Of a stretch of DNA of 64,000 nt, positions 34,689-45,371 are shown piece by piece; within the stretch, counting starts at the first letter, position 1, and each line of letters opens with the position of its first letter. This DNA comes from Streptomyces cellulosae (GTDB taxonomy: Bacteria; Actinomycetota; Actinomycetes; Streptomycetales; Streptomycetaceae). Where the stretch lies: contig NZ_JOEV01000017.1 of NCBI RefSeq assembly GCF_000721105.1, positions 124,001 through 188,000 on the forward strand, written 5' to 3'. The notes under the pieces are model-generated. The model was not told where the DNA came from. It saw only the letters and a program-made list of their open reading frames with translations, and searched no databases. Both the position numbers and the translations under genes were made by a program.

Positions 34689-35924
34689 TCAGGAGGAGGC
34701 CGGGGCCTCTTCGGCGTGGGCGGCCTGACCCGGCACGCGGGCCGGCTCCGGCCTCGGGACCGTCTCGCGCCACAGGACGCGGGCGGCGGCCACGGTGGCG
34801 AGGACCAGCAGGCCGTTGCGGACGGCGATGAGGGTGACGCCGAGCGGGTCGCTCGCCACGACGTGCGCGAACCAGAGGGGGAACTCCAGGACCGTCACGA
34901 AGCACGCCGCCAGCACCAGGGCGGCCGGGGCCGCCATCCGGCCCGCCCGGAAGCCCAGGCAGACCGCCGCGAGGCCGACCAGCCACACCATGTACTGCGG
35001 GCTGATCACCCGGCTGGTGGTGGTGAACATCAGCACCGCCACGAAGGCCGCGTCGGCCATGGTGTGCGCCTCGAACCGGGTCGCCAGCAGCCGCCACAGC
35101 AGCAGCCAGCCGAAGGCCATGCCGGTCAGGGCGAGCGCGGCCGTGCTGACGATGTTCACCCACGGCCCGAGGAACTCGACCGAGCCGTAGTTCAGCAGCA
35201 CCTCCCCGGGCCAGCCGTGGTGCCGGGCCACATGGAAGACGAGGGAGCCGAGCGACTCCACCTCGGTGCCCCGGTCGCGCTGGAAGGTCACGAAGGCGAA
35301 GGCACCGGGCATGGTCACGGCGAAGGCCGCGGCCAGCCCGGAGACGGTCACCGCCGCCGCGGCCCAGCTCCCGCGCGCGCGGGCCCCCAGGAGCAGCATC
35401 GCCGGCCACACCTTCAGCATCGCCGCGAAACCCGCGAGGGCGCCCATCAGCCGGGGGTGCCGGGAGCCCGCGAGCAGGGCGGCGACGGCGACCGCGACGA
35501 CCATCACGTCGTAGCGGGCGTACACGGTCGGCCCGAGCAGCGGGACGCCCGCCACCCACACCCACGCGCCGCGCAGCCTTCGGCCGGGGCGCAGGCCCGC
35601 GTACACCAGCAGGACGAGTGCGGCCAGGTCGGCGAGGAAGGCCAGGACGAAGAACGCGGACGCGTAGTCCAGGCCCGGCAGCAGCGCGGGGGAGAGGATC
35701 GCGAGGGCGGCGGCGGGCGGGTACTGCCAGGTGACGTCGTCCAGCGGGAAGGTGCCGGTGCGCAGCACCTCGTACCAGCCCTGGTAGATGGCCGACACGT
35801 CGCTGGTGACGTCCGGGCCGGGGAAGACGTACACCTTGAACACGAAGAGCAACAGCAGCAGCCTGGTCACGCCCCAGGTGAGCAGCAGGCACGTCAGTGA
35901 CCGCCTCGCGCCCGTCGTCTCCAC
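34689..35924 (-). CDS. GT87-like polyprenyl-phosphate-mannose mannosyltransferase
   Basis: 411 residues with about ten membrane spans and a short polar C-terminus. Features of the GT-C fold are PGPDVTSDVSAIYQGWYEVLRTG, an early extracellular acidic loop with Asp residues, WQYPPAAALAILSP and RYDVMVV. The family includes alpha-(1,2)-mannosyltransferases that use polyprenyl-phosphomannose on lipoglycans, e.g. mycobacterial Rv2181. GTG 35924 has AGGGGATCAG upstream; starts at 35963 and 35996 would lengthen the N-terminus. It is divergent from the PimB'-like gene across 119 bp, supporting a shared lipoglycan role. Confidence 0.82.
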   Translation of the reverse strand: METTGARRSLTCLLLTWGVTRLLLLLFVFKVYVFPGPDVTSDVSAIYQGWYEVLRTGTFPLDDVTWQYPPAAALAILSPALLPGLDYASAFFVLAFLADLAALVLLVYAGLRPGRRLRGAWVWVAGVPLLGPTVYARYDVMVVAVAVAALLAGSRHPRLMGALAGFAAMLKVWPAMLLLGARARGSWAAAAVTVSGLAAAFAVTMPGAFAFVTFQRDRGTEVESLGSLVFHVARHHGWPGEVLLNYGSVEFLGPWVNIVSTAALALTGMAFGWLLLWRLLATRFEAHTMADAAFVAVLMFTTTSRVISPQYMVWLVGLAAVCLGFRAGRMAAPAALVLAACFVTVLEFPLWFAHVVASDPLGVTLIAVRNGLLVLATVAAARVLWRETVPRPEPARVPGQAAHAEEAPASS

Positions 35925-36029
35925 CTGATCCCCTGCCGTTCGATTCGCGTTCTGCGGGAACATGATGTCCCGCGCTGTGGTGAGCGTGCCACACACGCGG
36001 CCGACGGCCGCCGTGAGCAGGTGGTTCGG

Positions 36030-36035
36030 TAGGGT
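36030..36035 (+). promoter_or_regulatory. Putative -10 box of the PimB'-like gene
   Basis: TAGGGT only 8 nt before the ATG at 36044, a spacing that predicts a leaderless or nearly leaderless transcript. No strong Shine-Dalgarno sequence precedes the ATG, in agreement. Confidence 0.45.
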
Positions 36036-36043
36036 CTGCGGCG

Positions 36044-37186
36044 ATGGACAAGACTCTCGTCGTCACGAACGACTTCCCGCCCCGGCCGGGCGGGATCCAG
36101 GCGTTCCTGCACAACATGGCGCTGCGGCTCGACCCCGAGCGGCTGGTGGTGTACGCCTCCACCTGGAAGCGCTCGCGGGAGGGGATCGAGGCGACGGCCG
36201 CGTTCGACGCCGAACAGCCCTTCACCGTCGTACGGGACTCCACCACCATGCTGCTGCCGACGCCCGGGGTGACCCGGAGGGCCGTCGGGCTGCTGCGGGA
36301 GCACGGCTGTACGTCGGTGTGGTTCGGGGCGGCGGCGCCGCTCGCCCTGATGGCGCCGGCCTTCAGGAAGGCGGGCGCCGAGCGGCTGGTGGCCACCACC
36401 CACGGGCACGAGGCCGGGTGGGCCCAGCTGCCCGCCGCGCGGCAACTGCTGCGGCGGATCGGGGAGTCGACGGACACGATCACCTACCTCGGCGAGTACA
36501 CGCGCTCGCGGATCGCGACGGCGCTAACGCCTTCGGCCGCGTCCCGGATGGTGCAGCTGCCGCCGGGCGTGGACGAGAAGACCTTCCACCCGGGTTCGGG
36601 AGGCGAGGAGGTCCGGGCGCGGCTCGGGCTGACCGACCGGCCGGTGGTCGTGTGCGTGTCCCGGCTGGTGCCGCGCAAGGGGCAGGACACGCTGATCCGG
36701 GCCATGCCCCGGATCCTGGCCGCCGAGCCGGACGCCGTGCTGCTGATCGTGGGGGGCGGGCCCTATGAGAAGGACCTGCGCGAGCTGGCGCACGAGTGGG
36801 GAGTCGCCGGCTCCGTGCGCTTCACCGGCCCGGTGCCCTGGTCCGAGCTGCCCGCGCACTACGGCGCCGGGGACGTGTTCGCGATGCCGTGCCGGACCCG
36901 GCGGGGCGGGCTCGACGTCGAGGGGCTCGGGATCGTGTACCTGGAGGCCTCGGCGACCGGGCTGCCCGTCGTCGCCGGCGACTCCGGCGGCGCCCCGGAC
37001 GCGGTGCTCGACGGGGAGACCGGCTGGGTGGTGCGCGGCGGGTCCGCGGAGCAGGCCGCCGAGCGCGTCGTCGCTCTCCTCGGGGACGCGGAACTGCGCC
37101 GCAGGATGGGGGAACGGGGCAGGGCGTGGGTCGAGGAGAAGTGGCGGTGGGACCTGCTCGCCGAGAAGCTCAAGGAACTTCTGTAG
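36044..37186 (+). CDS. pimB: GT4 glycosyltransferase, PimB'-like phosphatidylinositol mannosyltransferase
   Basis: 380-residue GT-B enzyme. N-domain start KTLVVTNDFPPRPGGIQAFL with the Gly-rich acceptor loop; C-domain has VVCVSRLVPRKGQDTLIRAMP and the retaining GT4 motif DVEGLGIVYLEASATGLPVVAGDSGG. The sequence and gene neighbourhood fit PimB', which adds the second mannose (from GDP-mannose) to phosphatidylinositol monomannoside on the cytoplasmic face. Substrate specificity is inferred from mycobacterial synteny. No ribosome site is evident. Confidence 0.85.
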   Translation: MDKTLVVTNDFPPRPGGIQAFLHNMALRLDPERLVVYASTWKRSREGIEATAAFDAEQPFTVVRDSTTMLLPTPGVTRRAVGLLREHGCTSVWFGAAAPLALMAPAFRKAGAERLVATTHGHEAGWAQLPAARQLLRRIGESTDTITYLGEYTRSRIATALTPSAASRMVQLPPGVDEKTFHPGSGGEEVRARLGLTDRPVVVCVSRLVPRKGQDTLIRAMPRILAAEPDAVLLIVGGGPYEKDLRELAHEWGVAGSVRFTGPVPWSELPAHYGAGDVFAMPCRTRRGGLDVEGLGIVYLEASATGLPVVAGDSGGAPDAVLDGETGWVVRGGSAEQAAERVVALLGDAELRRRMGERGRAWVEEKWRWDLLAEKLKELL

Positions 37187-37257
37187 AGGGAGACTTCAAA
37201 ACGAGGCTTGAAAGGTCCGAGCCAATCCCTGCCGCACCTCTAGGCGGAACCGGATAA

Positions 37258-38913
<1,656 letters not shown>

Positions 38914-38932
38914 CGTTCCGTCAGGGGCCGCG

Positions 38933-40729
38933 CTACTTCTGGTAGATGGCCTCGATCTCGGCCGCGTAGTCCTTCGCCACCACGTTGCGCTTGAGCTTCA
39001 GGGACGGCGTGAGGTGGCCCGAGTCCTCCGTGAACTGGGAGGAGAGAATGCGGAACTTCCGCACCGATTCCGCTTTCGACACCGCGGCGTTGCCGTCGTC
39101 GATCGCGGCCTGGATCGCCGCGTTCAGGTCCGCGTCATCACGCAGCGACGCCGCGGTGGAGCCCGCCGGCTTGCCGTGCTCGGCGGCCCAGCGGCCCAGG
39201 AACTCCTCGTCGACGGTGACCAGCGCGCCGACGAACGGCCGCCCGTCGCCCACCACCATGCACTCCGCGACCAGCGCGTGCGCCCGGATCCGGTCCTCGA
39301 TCACGGCCGGGGCCACGTTCTTGCCGCCCGCCGTGACGATGATCTCCTTCTTGCGGCCGGTGATCCTCAGGTAGCCGTCCTCGTCGAGGGTGCCGATGTC
39401 ACCGGTGTGGAACCAGCCGTCGGCGAGCGCCTCCGCGGTCGCGGCCTCGTTGTTCCAGTACCCCGTGAACAGGTGCTCGCCGTGCAGCAGCACCTCGCCG
39501 TCGTCCGCGATCCGGACCACCGAGCCGGGCAGCGGCTGGCCGACCGTGCCGATCTTCTGGCGGTCCCACGGGTTGAAGGCCGTCGCGGCACAGGACTCGG
39601 TCAGGCCGTAGCCCTCCAGGACCGTGAAGCCGATACCGCGGAAGAAGTGCCCCAGGCGCTCGCCCAGCGGGGCGCCGCCGGAGATGGCGTACTCGCCCTT
39701 GCCGCCGAGCACCGCGCGCAGCTTGCTGTAGACGAGCTTGTCGAACGTCCGGTACTTGATCTTCAGGCCGAGCGACGGGCCCGACGGGGTGTCCAGCGCC
39801 CTGCTGTACGCGATCGCGGTGTCCGCGGCCTTGTCGAAGATCTTGCCCTTGCCGTCCGCCTGCGCCTTGGCCCGCGCCGAGTTGTAGACCTTCTCGAAGA
39901 CCCGCGGCACGCCCAGGATCAGCGTCGGCCGGAACGAGGCCAGCTCGTTGGTGAGGTCCTTGATGTCCGGGACGGTGCCCAGCTTGATCGGCGCCATCAT
40001 CGGGGCGATCTGTACGAGCCGGCCGAAGACGTGCGCGAGCGGCAGGAAGAGGAGGACGGAGCACTCGCCGGTGCGGAACAACGGCCGCAGCCGCTCCACG
40101 ATGTTCCCGCACTCGGCGAAGAAGCTGCGGTGGGTGAGCACACAGCCCTTGGGCCGGCCGGTGGTGCCGGAGGTGTACACGATGGTTGCCGGGTCGTCGG
40201 CCTTGGCGAGCGAGCAGCGCTCCTCCACGGCCTCGTCGGTGACGTCCTGCCCGAGGCGCCCCAGCTCCTCCAGGCCGCCGGCCTCGATCTGCCAGACGTG
40301 CTTGAGCGCGGGCAGGCTGTCGCGCACCGAGTCGACGGCCGCCGCGTGGTTGTCCAGCTCGACGACGCAGGCGGTGGCGCCCGAGTCGGAGAGGATCCAC
40401 TGGACCTGCTCCGGCGAACTGGTCTCGTACACCGGAACGGTGATCGCGCCGGCGCTCCAGATCGCGAAGTCCAGCAGCGTCCACTCGTAGCGGGTGCGGG
40501 ACATCAGGCCGACCCGGTCGCCGGGCTGCACGCCGGAGGCGATGAGCCCCTTCGCGGCGGTGTGCACCTCCGCGAGGAAGGCGGTGGCCGTCACGTCCTG
40601 CCACCTGCCGCCCACCTTGCGGGCGATGACGGCGACATCGGGGTGCTGCGCGGCGTTTCTGCGGACGATGTCGGTGAGATTGCCGTCCGCAGGGACCTCG
40701 TACAAAGCCGGAAGGCTGAACTCGCGCAA
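38933..40729 (-). CDS. Long-chain fatty-acid--CoA ligase
   Basis: 598-residue adenylate-forming enzyme, like mycobacterial FadD15. Motifs: TIVYTSGTTGRPKGCVLTH (P-loop), LEGYGLTESCAATAFNP, DGWFHTGDIGTLDEDGYLRITGRKKEIIVTAGGKNVAP (hinge), and the C-terminal catalytic Lys in LTPSLKLKRNVVAKDY. It activates fatty acids to acyl-CoA. It begins with TTG at 40729 (REFSLPALYEVPADG), with AGGAG ten nt upstream. It is convergent with cholesterol oxidase and divergent from the phosphoesterase. Confidence 0.95.
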   Translation of the reverse strand: MREFSLPALYEVPADGNLTDIVRRNAAQHPDVAVIARKVGGRWQDVTATAFLAEVHTAAKGLIASGVQPGDRVGLMSRTRYEWTLLDFAIWSAGAITVPVYETSSPEQVQWILSDSGATACVVELDNHAAAVDSVRDSLPALKHVWQIEAGGLEELGRLGQDVTDEAVEERCSLAKADDPATIVYTSGTTGRPKGCVLTHRSFFAECGNIVERLRPLFRTGECSVLLFLPLAHVFGRLVQIAPMMAPIKLGTVPDIKDLTNELASFRPTLILGVPRVFEKVYNSARAKAQADGKGKIFDKAADTAIAYSRALDTPSGPSLGLKIKYRTFDKLVYSKLRAVLGGKGEYAISGGAPLGERLGHFFRGIGFTVLEGYGLTESCAATAFNPWDRQKIGTVGQPLPGSVVRIADDGEVLLHGEHLFTGYWNNEAATAEALADGWFHTGDIGTLDEDGYLRITGRKKEIIVTAGGKNVAPAVIEDRIRAHALVAECMVVGDGRPFVGALVTVDEEFLGRWAAEHGKPAGSTAASLRDDADLNAAIQAAIDDGNAAVSKAESVRKFRILSSQFTEDSGHLTPSLKLKRNVVAKDYAAEIEAIYQK

Positions 40730-41044
40730 GACTGCTGCTCCTCATAGGGCGCCGGCGCCACGACGTTGTTGTGCGACGGAGCGGTCCAAGGCTCGGGCAG
40801 TGCTCAAGAACCACACCAGGGGCCTGGAGGACCCTGTGGTTGAAATCCTGAGCACGACTGGACCGACCGGACGTTACCCGCCGGTATGGCTTCTTCGACA
40901 GGGGGTCCCGGCGAGATGTTCGCTGCGTCACACAGATTGGTGTTTCTTCCACGCACAGTAGTCCACGTACTAACTGACTGGCCAGTAACCGGGCGCCCGA
41001 TCGCCACTGTTCACGTATGCCGCACACGCTTACTCTTGATCGAC
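40730..41044. other. Divergent intergenic region with inverted repeats
   Basis: 315 bp without a supported gene. It contains an inverted repeat 40801-40855 (outer GCTCA/TGAGC and inner AACCACA/TGTGGTT arms) and a perfect ACTGGCCAGT palindrome at 40977-40986. It must carry promoters for both the leftward acyl-CoA ligase and the rightward phosphoesterase. TACTCT 15 nt before the phosphoesterase ATG is a possible -10. Confidence 0.5.
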
Positions 41045-41842
41045 ATGGCACCCACACCGCCCGGTAACGACAGGACGCGCGTCCATGTGGTCAGTGACGT
41101 GCACGGAAACGCCCGCGACCTGGCCAGGGCCGGCGACGGCGCGGACGCCCTGATCTGTCTGGGCGACCTCGTCCTCTTCCTCGACTACGCCGACCACTCG
41201 CGCGGGATCTTCCCCGACCTCTTCGGGGTCGAGAACGCCCACCGCATCGTCGAACTGCGCACCGCCCGCCGTTTCGAGGAGGCGCGCGAGTTCGGGGCCC
41301 GGCTGTGGGCGGGCGTCGGCGGGGACCGGGCGGCGGTCATCGAACAGGCCGTACGCAAGCAGTACGCCGAGCTCTTCGCCGCGTTCCCGACCCCGACATA
41401 CGCCACCTACGGCAATGTCGACATGCCTCCTTTGTGGTCGCAGTACGCCGGCCCCGGCACGACGGTGCTCGACGGCCAGCGGGTGGAGATCGGCGGCCGG
41501 GTCTTCGGCTTCGTCGGAGGCGGTCTGCGCACGCCCATGAACACGCCGTACGAGATCAGCGACGAGGAATACGCCGCGAAGATCGAGGCGGTCGGCGAGG
41601 TGGACGTGCTGTGCACGCACATCCCGCCGGAGGTGCCGGAACTGGTGTACGACACCGTGGCGCGCCGTTTCGAACGGGGAAGCCGGGCGCTGCTGGACGC
41701 CATCCGGCGTACGCGGCCCCGGTATTCGCTGTTCGGCCACGTCCACCAGCCGTTGGCGCGCCGGATGCGGATCGGGGCGACCGAATGTGTGAACGTGGGT
41801 CACTTCGCGGGCACCGGGAAACCCTGGGCGCTGGAGTGGTGA
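41045..41842 (+). CDS. Calcineurin-like metallophosphoesterase
   Basis: 265 residues. Two-metal motifs are in order: VSDVHGN (~16-22), GDLVLF, YGNVD (GNxD form of GNHE), CTHIPPE and LFGHVHQP. It hydrolyses phosphoester bonds; YfcE-like or nucleoside-phosphate substrates are possible. No signal peptide, so cytoplasmic. The ATG at 41045 has no clear ribosome site and may be translated leaderlessly. It is followed at 125 bp by the SRPBCC gene. Confidence 0.88.
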   Translation: MAPTPPGNDRTRVHVVSDVHGNARDLARAGDGADALICLGDLVLFLDYADHSRGIFPDLFGVENAHRIVELRTARRFEEAREFGARLWAGVGGDRAAVIEQAVRKQYAELFAAFPTPTYATYGNVDMPPLWSQYAGPGTTVLDGQRVEIGGRVFGFVGGGLRTPMNTPYEISDEEYAAKIEAVGEVDVLCTHIPPEVPELVYDTVARRFERGSRALLDAIRRTRPRYSLFGHVHQPLARRMRIGATECVNVGHFAGTGKPWALEW

Positions 41843-41966
41843 GCGCTTTCCGGCGAACGGGGCGGACGGGGTGAAGTCGGCCGGGCGCCTGCGCGGTAGC
41901 CTTCACGCTGCACAGACGTGCGCACCACGACCTCAGTACCGGCCCGTATCTGGAGGAGCCACGGCG

Positions 41967-42410
41967 ATGGCGGAACACACCAGCTCGAGCATCACGATCG
42001 AGGCGCCACCGGCCGACGTCATGGCGGTGATCGCCGACTTCGCCCGCTACCCGGACTGGACCGGAGAGGTGAAGGAGGCGGAGGTCCTCCAGACCGACGC
42101 GCAGGGCCGCGCCGAGCAGGTCCGTCTCGTCATGGACGCCGGCGCCATCAAGGACGACCAGACCCTCGGCTACACCTGGACCGGCGACCACGAGGTGTCC
42201 TGGACCCTGGTCAAGTCCCAGATGCTGCGCTCCCTCGACGGCTCCTACCTCCTGAAGCCGGCCGGCGCGGGGGCGACCGAGGTCACCTACCGCCTCACCG
42301 TCGACGTCAAGATCCCCATGCTCGGCATGATCAAGCGCAAGGCCGAGAAGGTCATCATCGACCGGGCCCTGGCGGGGCTGAAGAAGCGGGTGGAGTCGGG
42401 GGAGAAGTAG
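41967..42410 (+). CDS. SRPBCC/polyketide cyclase-like lipid-binding-fold protein
   Basis: 147 residues of the START/SRPBCC fold: SSITIEAPPADVMAVIADFARYPDWTGEVKEAEVL at the N-terminus and a C-terminal amphipathic helix (AEKVIIDRALAGLKKRVES) that closes the ligand cavity. The family binds hydrophobic ligands; enzyme activity is not implied. ATG 41967 has GGAGGAG 8 nt upstream. It is followed by the ArsA-like ATPase and DUF5304 genes in the order seen in mycobacteria (Rv2185c-Rv2183c), suggesting a shared membrane-lipid function. Confidence 0.9.
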   Translation: MAEHTSSSITIEAPPADVMAVIADFARYPDWTGEVKEAEVLQTDAQGRAEQVRLVMDAGAIKDDQTLGYTWTGDHEVSWTLVKSQMLRSLDGSYLLKPAGAGATEVTYRLTVDVKIPMLGMIKRKAEKVIIDRALAGLKKRVESGEK

Positions 42411-42515
42411 AGGCACGAGCAGGGGCTCGGACAGAGGCGGAAGCAGGGAACCGCCGCTGTGCCGGGTCCCTGGCGGTGCGCGTACCCGCGCCCGCCTCCG
42501 TTACGGTTCACCCCC

Positions 42516-43685
42516 ATGCGCACCATCCTGATCACGGGCCCCGGCGGCAGCGGCCGTACCACCGTCGCCGCCGCCACCGCCCTCGCCGCCGCCCGCGACG
42601 GCACCCGCACCCTCCTCCTCGGTGCGGACCGCACCGACACCCTCGGCGCGGCCCTGGGCACGGCGACGGGCCCGGCCCCCCGGCAGGTCGCGCCGCACCT
42701 CACGGCTTGGCGCCCCGACGCGGCCGAACGCTTCCGCGAGGACCTCACCGCCTTCCAGACTCGCGCCACCACCGCCCTCGACCTGCTGGGCGCCTCCCGC
42801 CTGGACCCCGAGGAGGTCACCCCCCTCCCCGGCGCCGAGGAACTCTCCCTGCTCCGCGCCCTGCGCGACGCCGCCCTCGCCGAGACCCACGACCTCGTGG
42901 TCGTCGACCTCCCGCCCACCCCGCAGGCGCTCGCCCTGCTCGCGCTCCCCGAGGAACTGCGCCGCTACCTGCGCCGGCTGCTCCCGCCCGAGCGGCAGGC
43001 GGCCCGTGCCCTGCGCCCCGTCCTCGGCCGGCTGGCCGGGGTGCCGATGCCCGCGGAATGGCTGTACGAGACCGCCGCCCGCTGGGACCTCGACCTCGCG
43101 GCCGTCGAGGCGGTCCTCGCCGACCGCGACACCGTCGTACGGCTGGTCGCCGAACCCGGCCCGGCCGGCGCCGACGCCGTCCGCGCCGCCGGCCTCGCCC
43201 TGGCCCTGCGCGGCCTGCGCCCGGACGTGCTGGTGGCCAACCGCGTCCTGCCCGAAGCCGCACGGGACACCTGGCCCGCCGGTCTGATCGCCCAGCAGCG
43301 CAAGACGCTCGACGAGTGGCGGGCGTCGTACGACGTGCGGACCGTCGCCCACCTCGGCGGCGACCCGCGCGGCACCGAGGACCTCGCCGCCCTCGCCGTC
43401 CCCGGGGTCAACAGCACGACCTCCACCGTCGAGTGGTCGGTGGCCGACCGGCTCGCCGACGACGGGGTGCTGGTGTGGCACATCCCGCTGCCCGGCGCCA
43501 TACGCGACGAGCTGGACCTGATCCGGCGCGGCGACGAACTCCTCGTCAGCGCGGGCCAGTTCCGCAGGATCCTGCCGCTGCCGTCCGCGCTGCGCCGCTG
43601 CACCGTCGCCGGGGCCGCCCTGCGCGACGACGAGCTGCGCGTCCGGTTCGCGCCGGACCCGGATCTGTGGCCGCAGACCCGGTGA
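42516..43685 (+). CDS. ArsA-like ATPase homologue with degenerate P-loop
   Basis: 389 residues. N-terminal MRTILITGPGGSGRTTVAAATALAAARDG is a Walker A of the ArsA/MinD family in which the signature Lys and the invariant Lys are both absent (GPGGSGRTT). A Walker B-like LVVVDLPPTPQAL follows. The C-terminal part (~325-389) ends in a small beta domain found in bacterial ArsA-like proteins (FRRILPLPSALRRCTV). Anion export is unlikely without ArsB. Position between SRPBCC and DUF5304 genes matches mycobacterial Rv2184c. ATP binding is uncertain because of the Lys loss. Confidence 0.85.
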   Translation: MRTILITGPGGSGRTTVAAATALAAARDGTRTLLLGADRTDTLGAALGTATGPAPRQVAPHLTAWRPDAAERFREDLTAFQTRATTALDLLGASRLDPEEVTPLPGAEELSLLRALRDAALAETHDLVVVDLPPTPQALALLALPEELRRYLRRLLPPERQAARALRPVLGRLAGVPMPAEWLYETAARWDLDLAAVEAVLADRDTVVRLVAEPGPAGADAVRAAGLALALRGLRPDVLVANRVLPEAARDTWPAGLIAQQRKTLDEWRASYDVRTVAHLGGDPRGTEDLAALAVPGVNSTTSTVEWSVADRLADDGVLVWHIPLPGAIRDELDLIRRGDELLVSAGQFRRILPLPSALRRCTVAGAALRDDELRVRFAPDPDLWPQTR

Positions 43686-43742
43686 ACCCGCTGCGGCCGT
43701 TCGGGTAACGTCGTACAGAGGAACCGTAGTCAGGAGTCCGTC

Positions 43743-44240
43743 ATGAGCGAAGAGCTCCCCCCGCCCGAGGCGGACGGGCGTGAGGCCGTGGACGAGGTAC
43801 GGGCGACCGACGCCGACGCCTGGGCGACGGCCTGTGCCGAGGACCTGGCGGCGGAGAAGGCCCGCCGCCGCACCGAGTACGGCCCGCCCCCGGGTTCGGC
43901 CGCCGAGGAGCTGCGCAAGCTCGTCGACACCGTCGCGGACAAGCTGTCCGGGTTCCAGTCCCCGCTGCTCGGCGCGGTCGCCGGTCCGGCCGCCCAGCAG
44001 GTGGTGAAGCAGGTCGTCCAGCAGGCCAAGGCCGCCGTCGAACCCGTGATCGAGCGCAACCCCGACATCTTCGATCATCTGGCGAACGCGGGGAGCGAAC
44101 TGCTGGCCGCGTACCGGTCGGCCGTGCAGGCCCAGGAGCGACGCTGGACGACCCGGGAGAACGGCCTGCGCGACCTGGGCGACCGCGGCGACGAGCCCGG
44201 CGACGAGCCCGGCCCGGGCGAACGCATCGACCTCGACTGA
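43743..44240 (+). CDS. DUF5304-type protein, SCO2127-like
   Basis: 165 residues, acidic, helical; no membrane segment or cysteine pair. The central helices (ELRKLVDTVADKL, QQVVKQVVQQAKAAVEPVIERNP) form an amphipathic pattern and the C-terminus is Asp/Glu/Gly-rich (EPGDEPGPGERIDLD). It is the gene immediately upstream of glkA; the S. coelicolor counterpart SCO2127 has been linked to glucose uptake and carbon catabolite repression. ATG 43743 has CAGGAG 6 nt upstream. Molecular role unknown. Confidence 0.8.
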   Translation: MSEELPPPEADGREAVDEVRATDADAWATACAEDLAAEKARRRTEYGPPPGSAAEELRKLVDTVADKLSGFQSPLLGAVAGPAAQQVVKQVVQQAKAAVEPVIERNPDIFDHLANAGSELLAAYRSAVQAQERRWTTRENGLRDLGDRGDEPGDEPGPGERIDLD

Positions 44241-44382
44241 CGCCGGCCGACGCCGCTCCGACTCCCTCGAGTCGCCCCGGTCCCGAGCCCTGCCCCTGCC
44301 CGCCGATTGGACGACGGGACCCGACCGGTGGGGCCTCGGGTACCGTGGGCCGTAGCGGGGCTCGACCGAAACTGAGGGATTC

Positions 44383-45336
44383 ATGGGACTCACCATCGGC
44401 GTCGACATCGGCGGCACGAAGATCGCGGCCGGCGTGGTCGATGAGGAAGGAAACATCCTCTCGACCCACAAGGTGCCGACCCCGGGCACGCCCGAGGGCA
44501 TCGTGGACGCCATCGCCTCCGCGGTGGACGGCGCGCGCGCCGGGCACGAGATCGTCGGCGTGGGCATCGGTGCCGCCGGCTACGTCAACCGCCAGCGTTC
44601 CACGGTCTACTTCGCGCCGAACATCGACTGGCGCCAGGAGCCGCTGAAGGAGAAGGTCGAAGCCCGCGTCGGCCTCCCGGTGGTCGTCGAGAACGACGCC
44701 AACGCGGCCGCGTGGGGCGAGTACAAGTTCGGAGCCGGCAAGGGCCACCGCAACGTCATCTGCATCACCCTGGGCACCGGCCTCGGCGGCGGCATCATCA
44801 TCGGCAACAAGCTGCGCCGCGGACACTTCGGCGTGGCCGCCGAGTTCGGCCACATCCGGATGGTCCCGGACGGCCTGCTGTGCGGCTGCGGCTCGCAGGG
44901 CTGCTGGGAGCAGTACGCCTCCGGCCGCGCCCTCGTCCGGTACGCCAAGCAGCGCGCCAACGCGACCCCGGAGAACGCGGAGATCCTCCTCGGTCTGGGT
45001 GACGGCAGCCCCGACGGCATCGAGGGCAAGCACATCTCCATGGCCGCCCGCCAGGGCGACCCGGTCGCCGTCGACTCCTACCGCGAGCTCGCCCGGTGGG
45101 CCGGCGCCGGCCTCGCCGACCTCGCCTCCCTCTTCGACCCGTCCGCCTTCATCGTCGGCGGCGGCCTCTCGGACGAGGGCGAACTGGTCCTCGACCCGAT
45201 CCGCAAGTCCTACAAGCGCTGGCTGGTCGGCGGGAACTGGCGCCCGGTCGCCGACGTCATCGCGGCCCAGCTGGGCAACAAGGCGGGTCTGGTGGGCGCG
45301 GCGGACCTGGCGAGAGAGCCCGACCCGATCATGTGA
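44383..45336 (+). CDS. glkA: ROK-family glucokinase
   Basis: 317 residues. ATP-binding phosphate motif VDIGGTKIAAGVVDEEG, glucose-site E-N-D-A with catalytic D105 (VVENDANAAAWGEYKFG), GTGLGGGII, and the ROK zinc site H157 with C167, C169, C174 (CGCGSQGCWEQYASG). It phosphorylates glucose with ATP. In Streptomyces GlkA is also needed for glucose repression. It is 142 bp from the upstream SCO2127-like gene, so it may have its own promoter. Confidence 0.97.
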   Translation: MGLTIGVDIGGTKIAAGVVDEEGNILSTHKVPTPGTPEGIVDAIASAVDGARAGHEIVGVGIGAAGYVNRQRSTVYFAPNIDWRQEPLKEKVEARVGLPVVVENDANAAAWGEYKFGAGKGHRNVICITLGTGLGGGIIIGNKLRRGHFGVAAEFGHIRMVPDGLLCGCGSQGCWEQYASGRALVRYAKQRANATPENAEILLGLGDGSPDGIEGKHISMAARQGDPVAVDSYRELARWAGAGLADLASLFDPSAFIVGGGLSDEGELVLDPIRKSYKRWLVGGNWRPVADVIAAQLGNKAGLVGAADLAREPDPIM

Positions 45337-45371
45337 CGGCCACTTTCCGACGTACGTGGGTTCCTCGCGCC

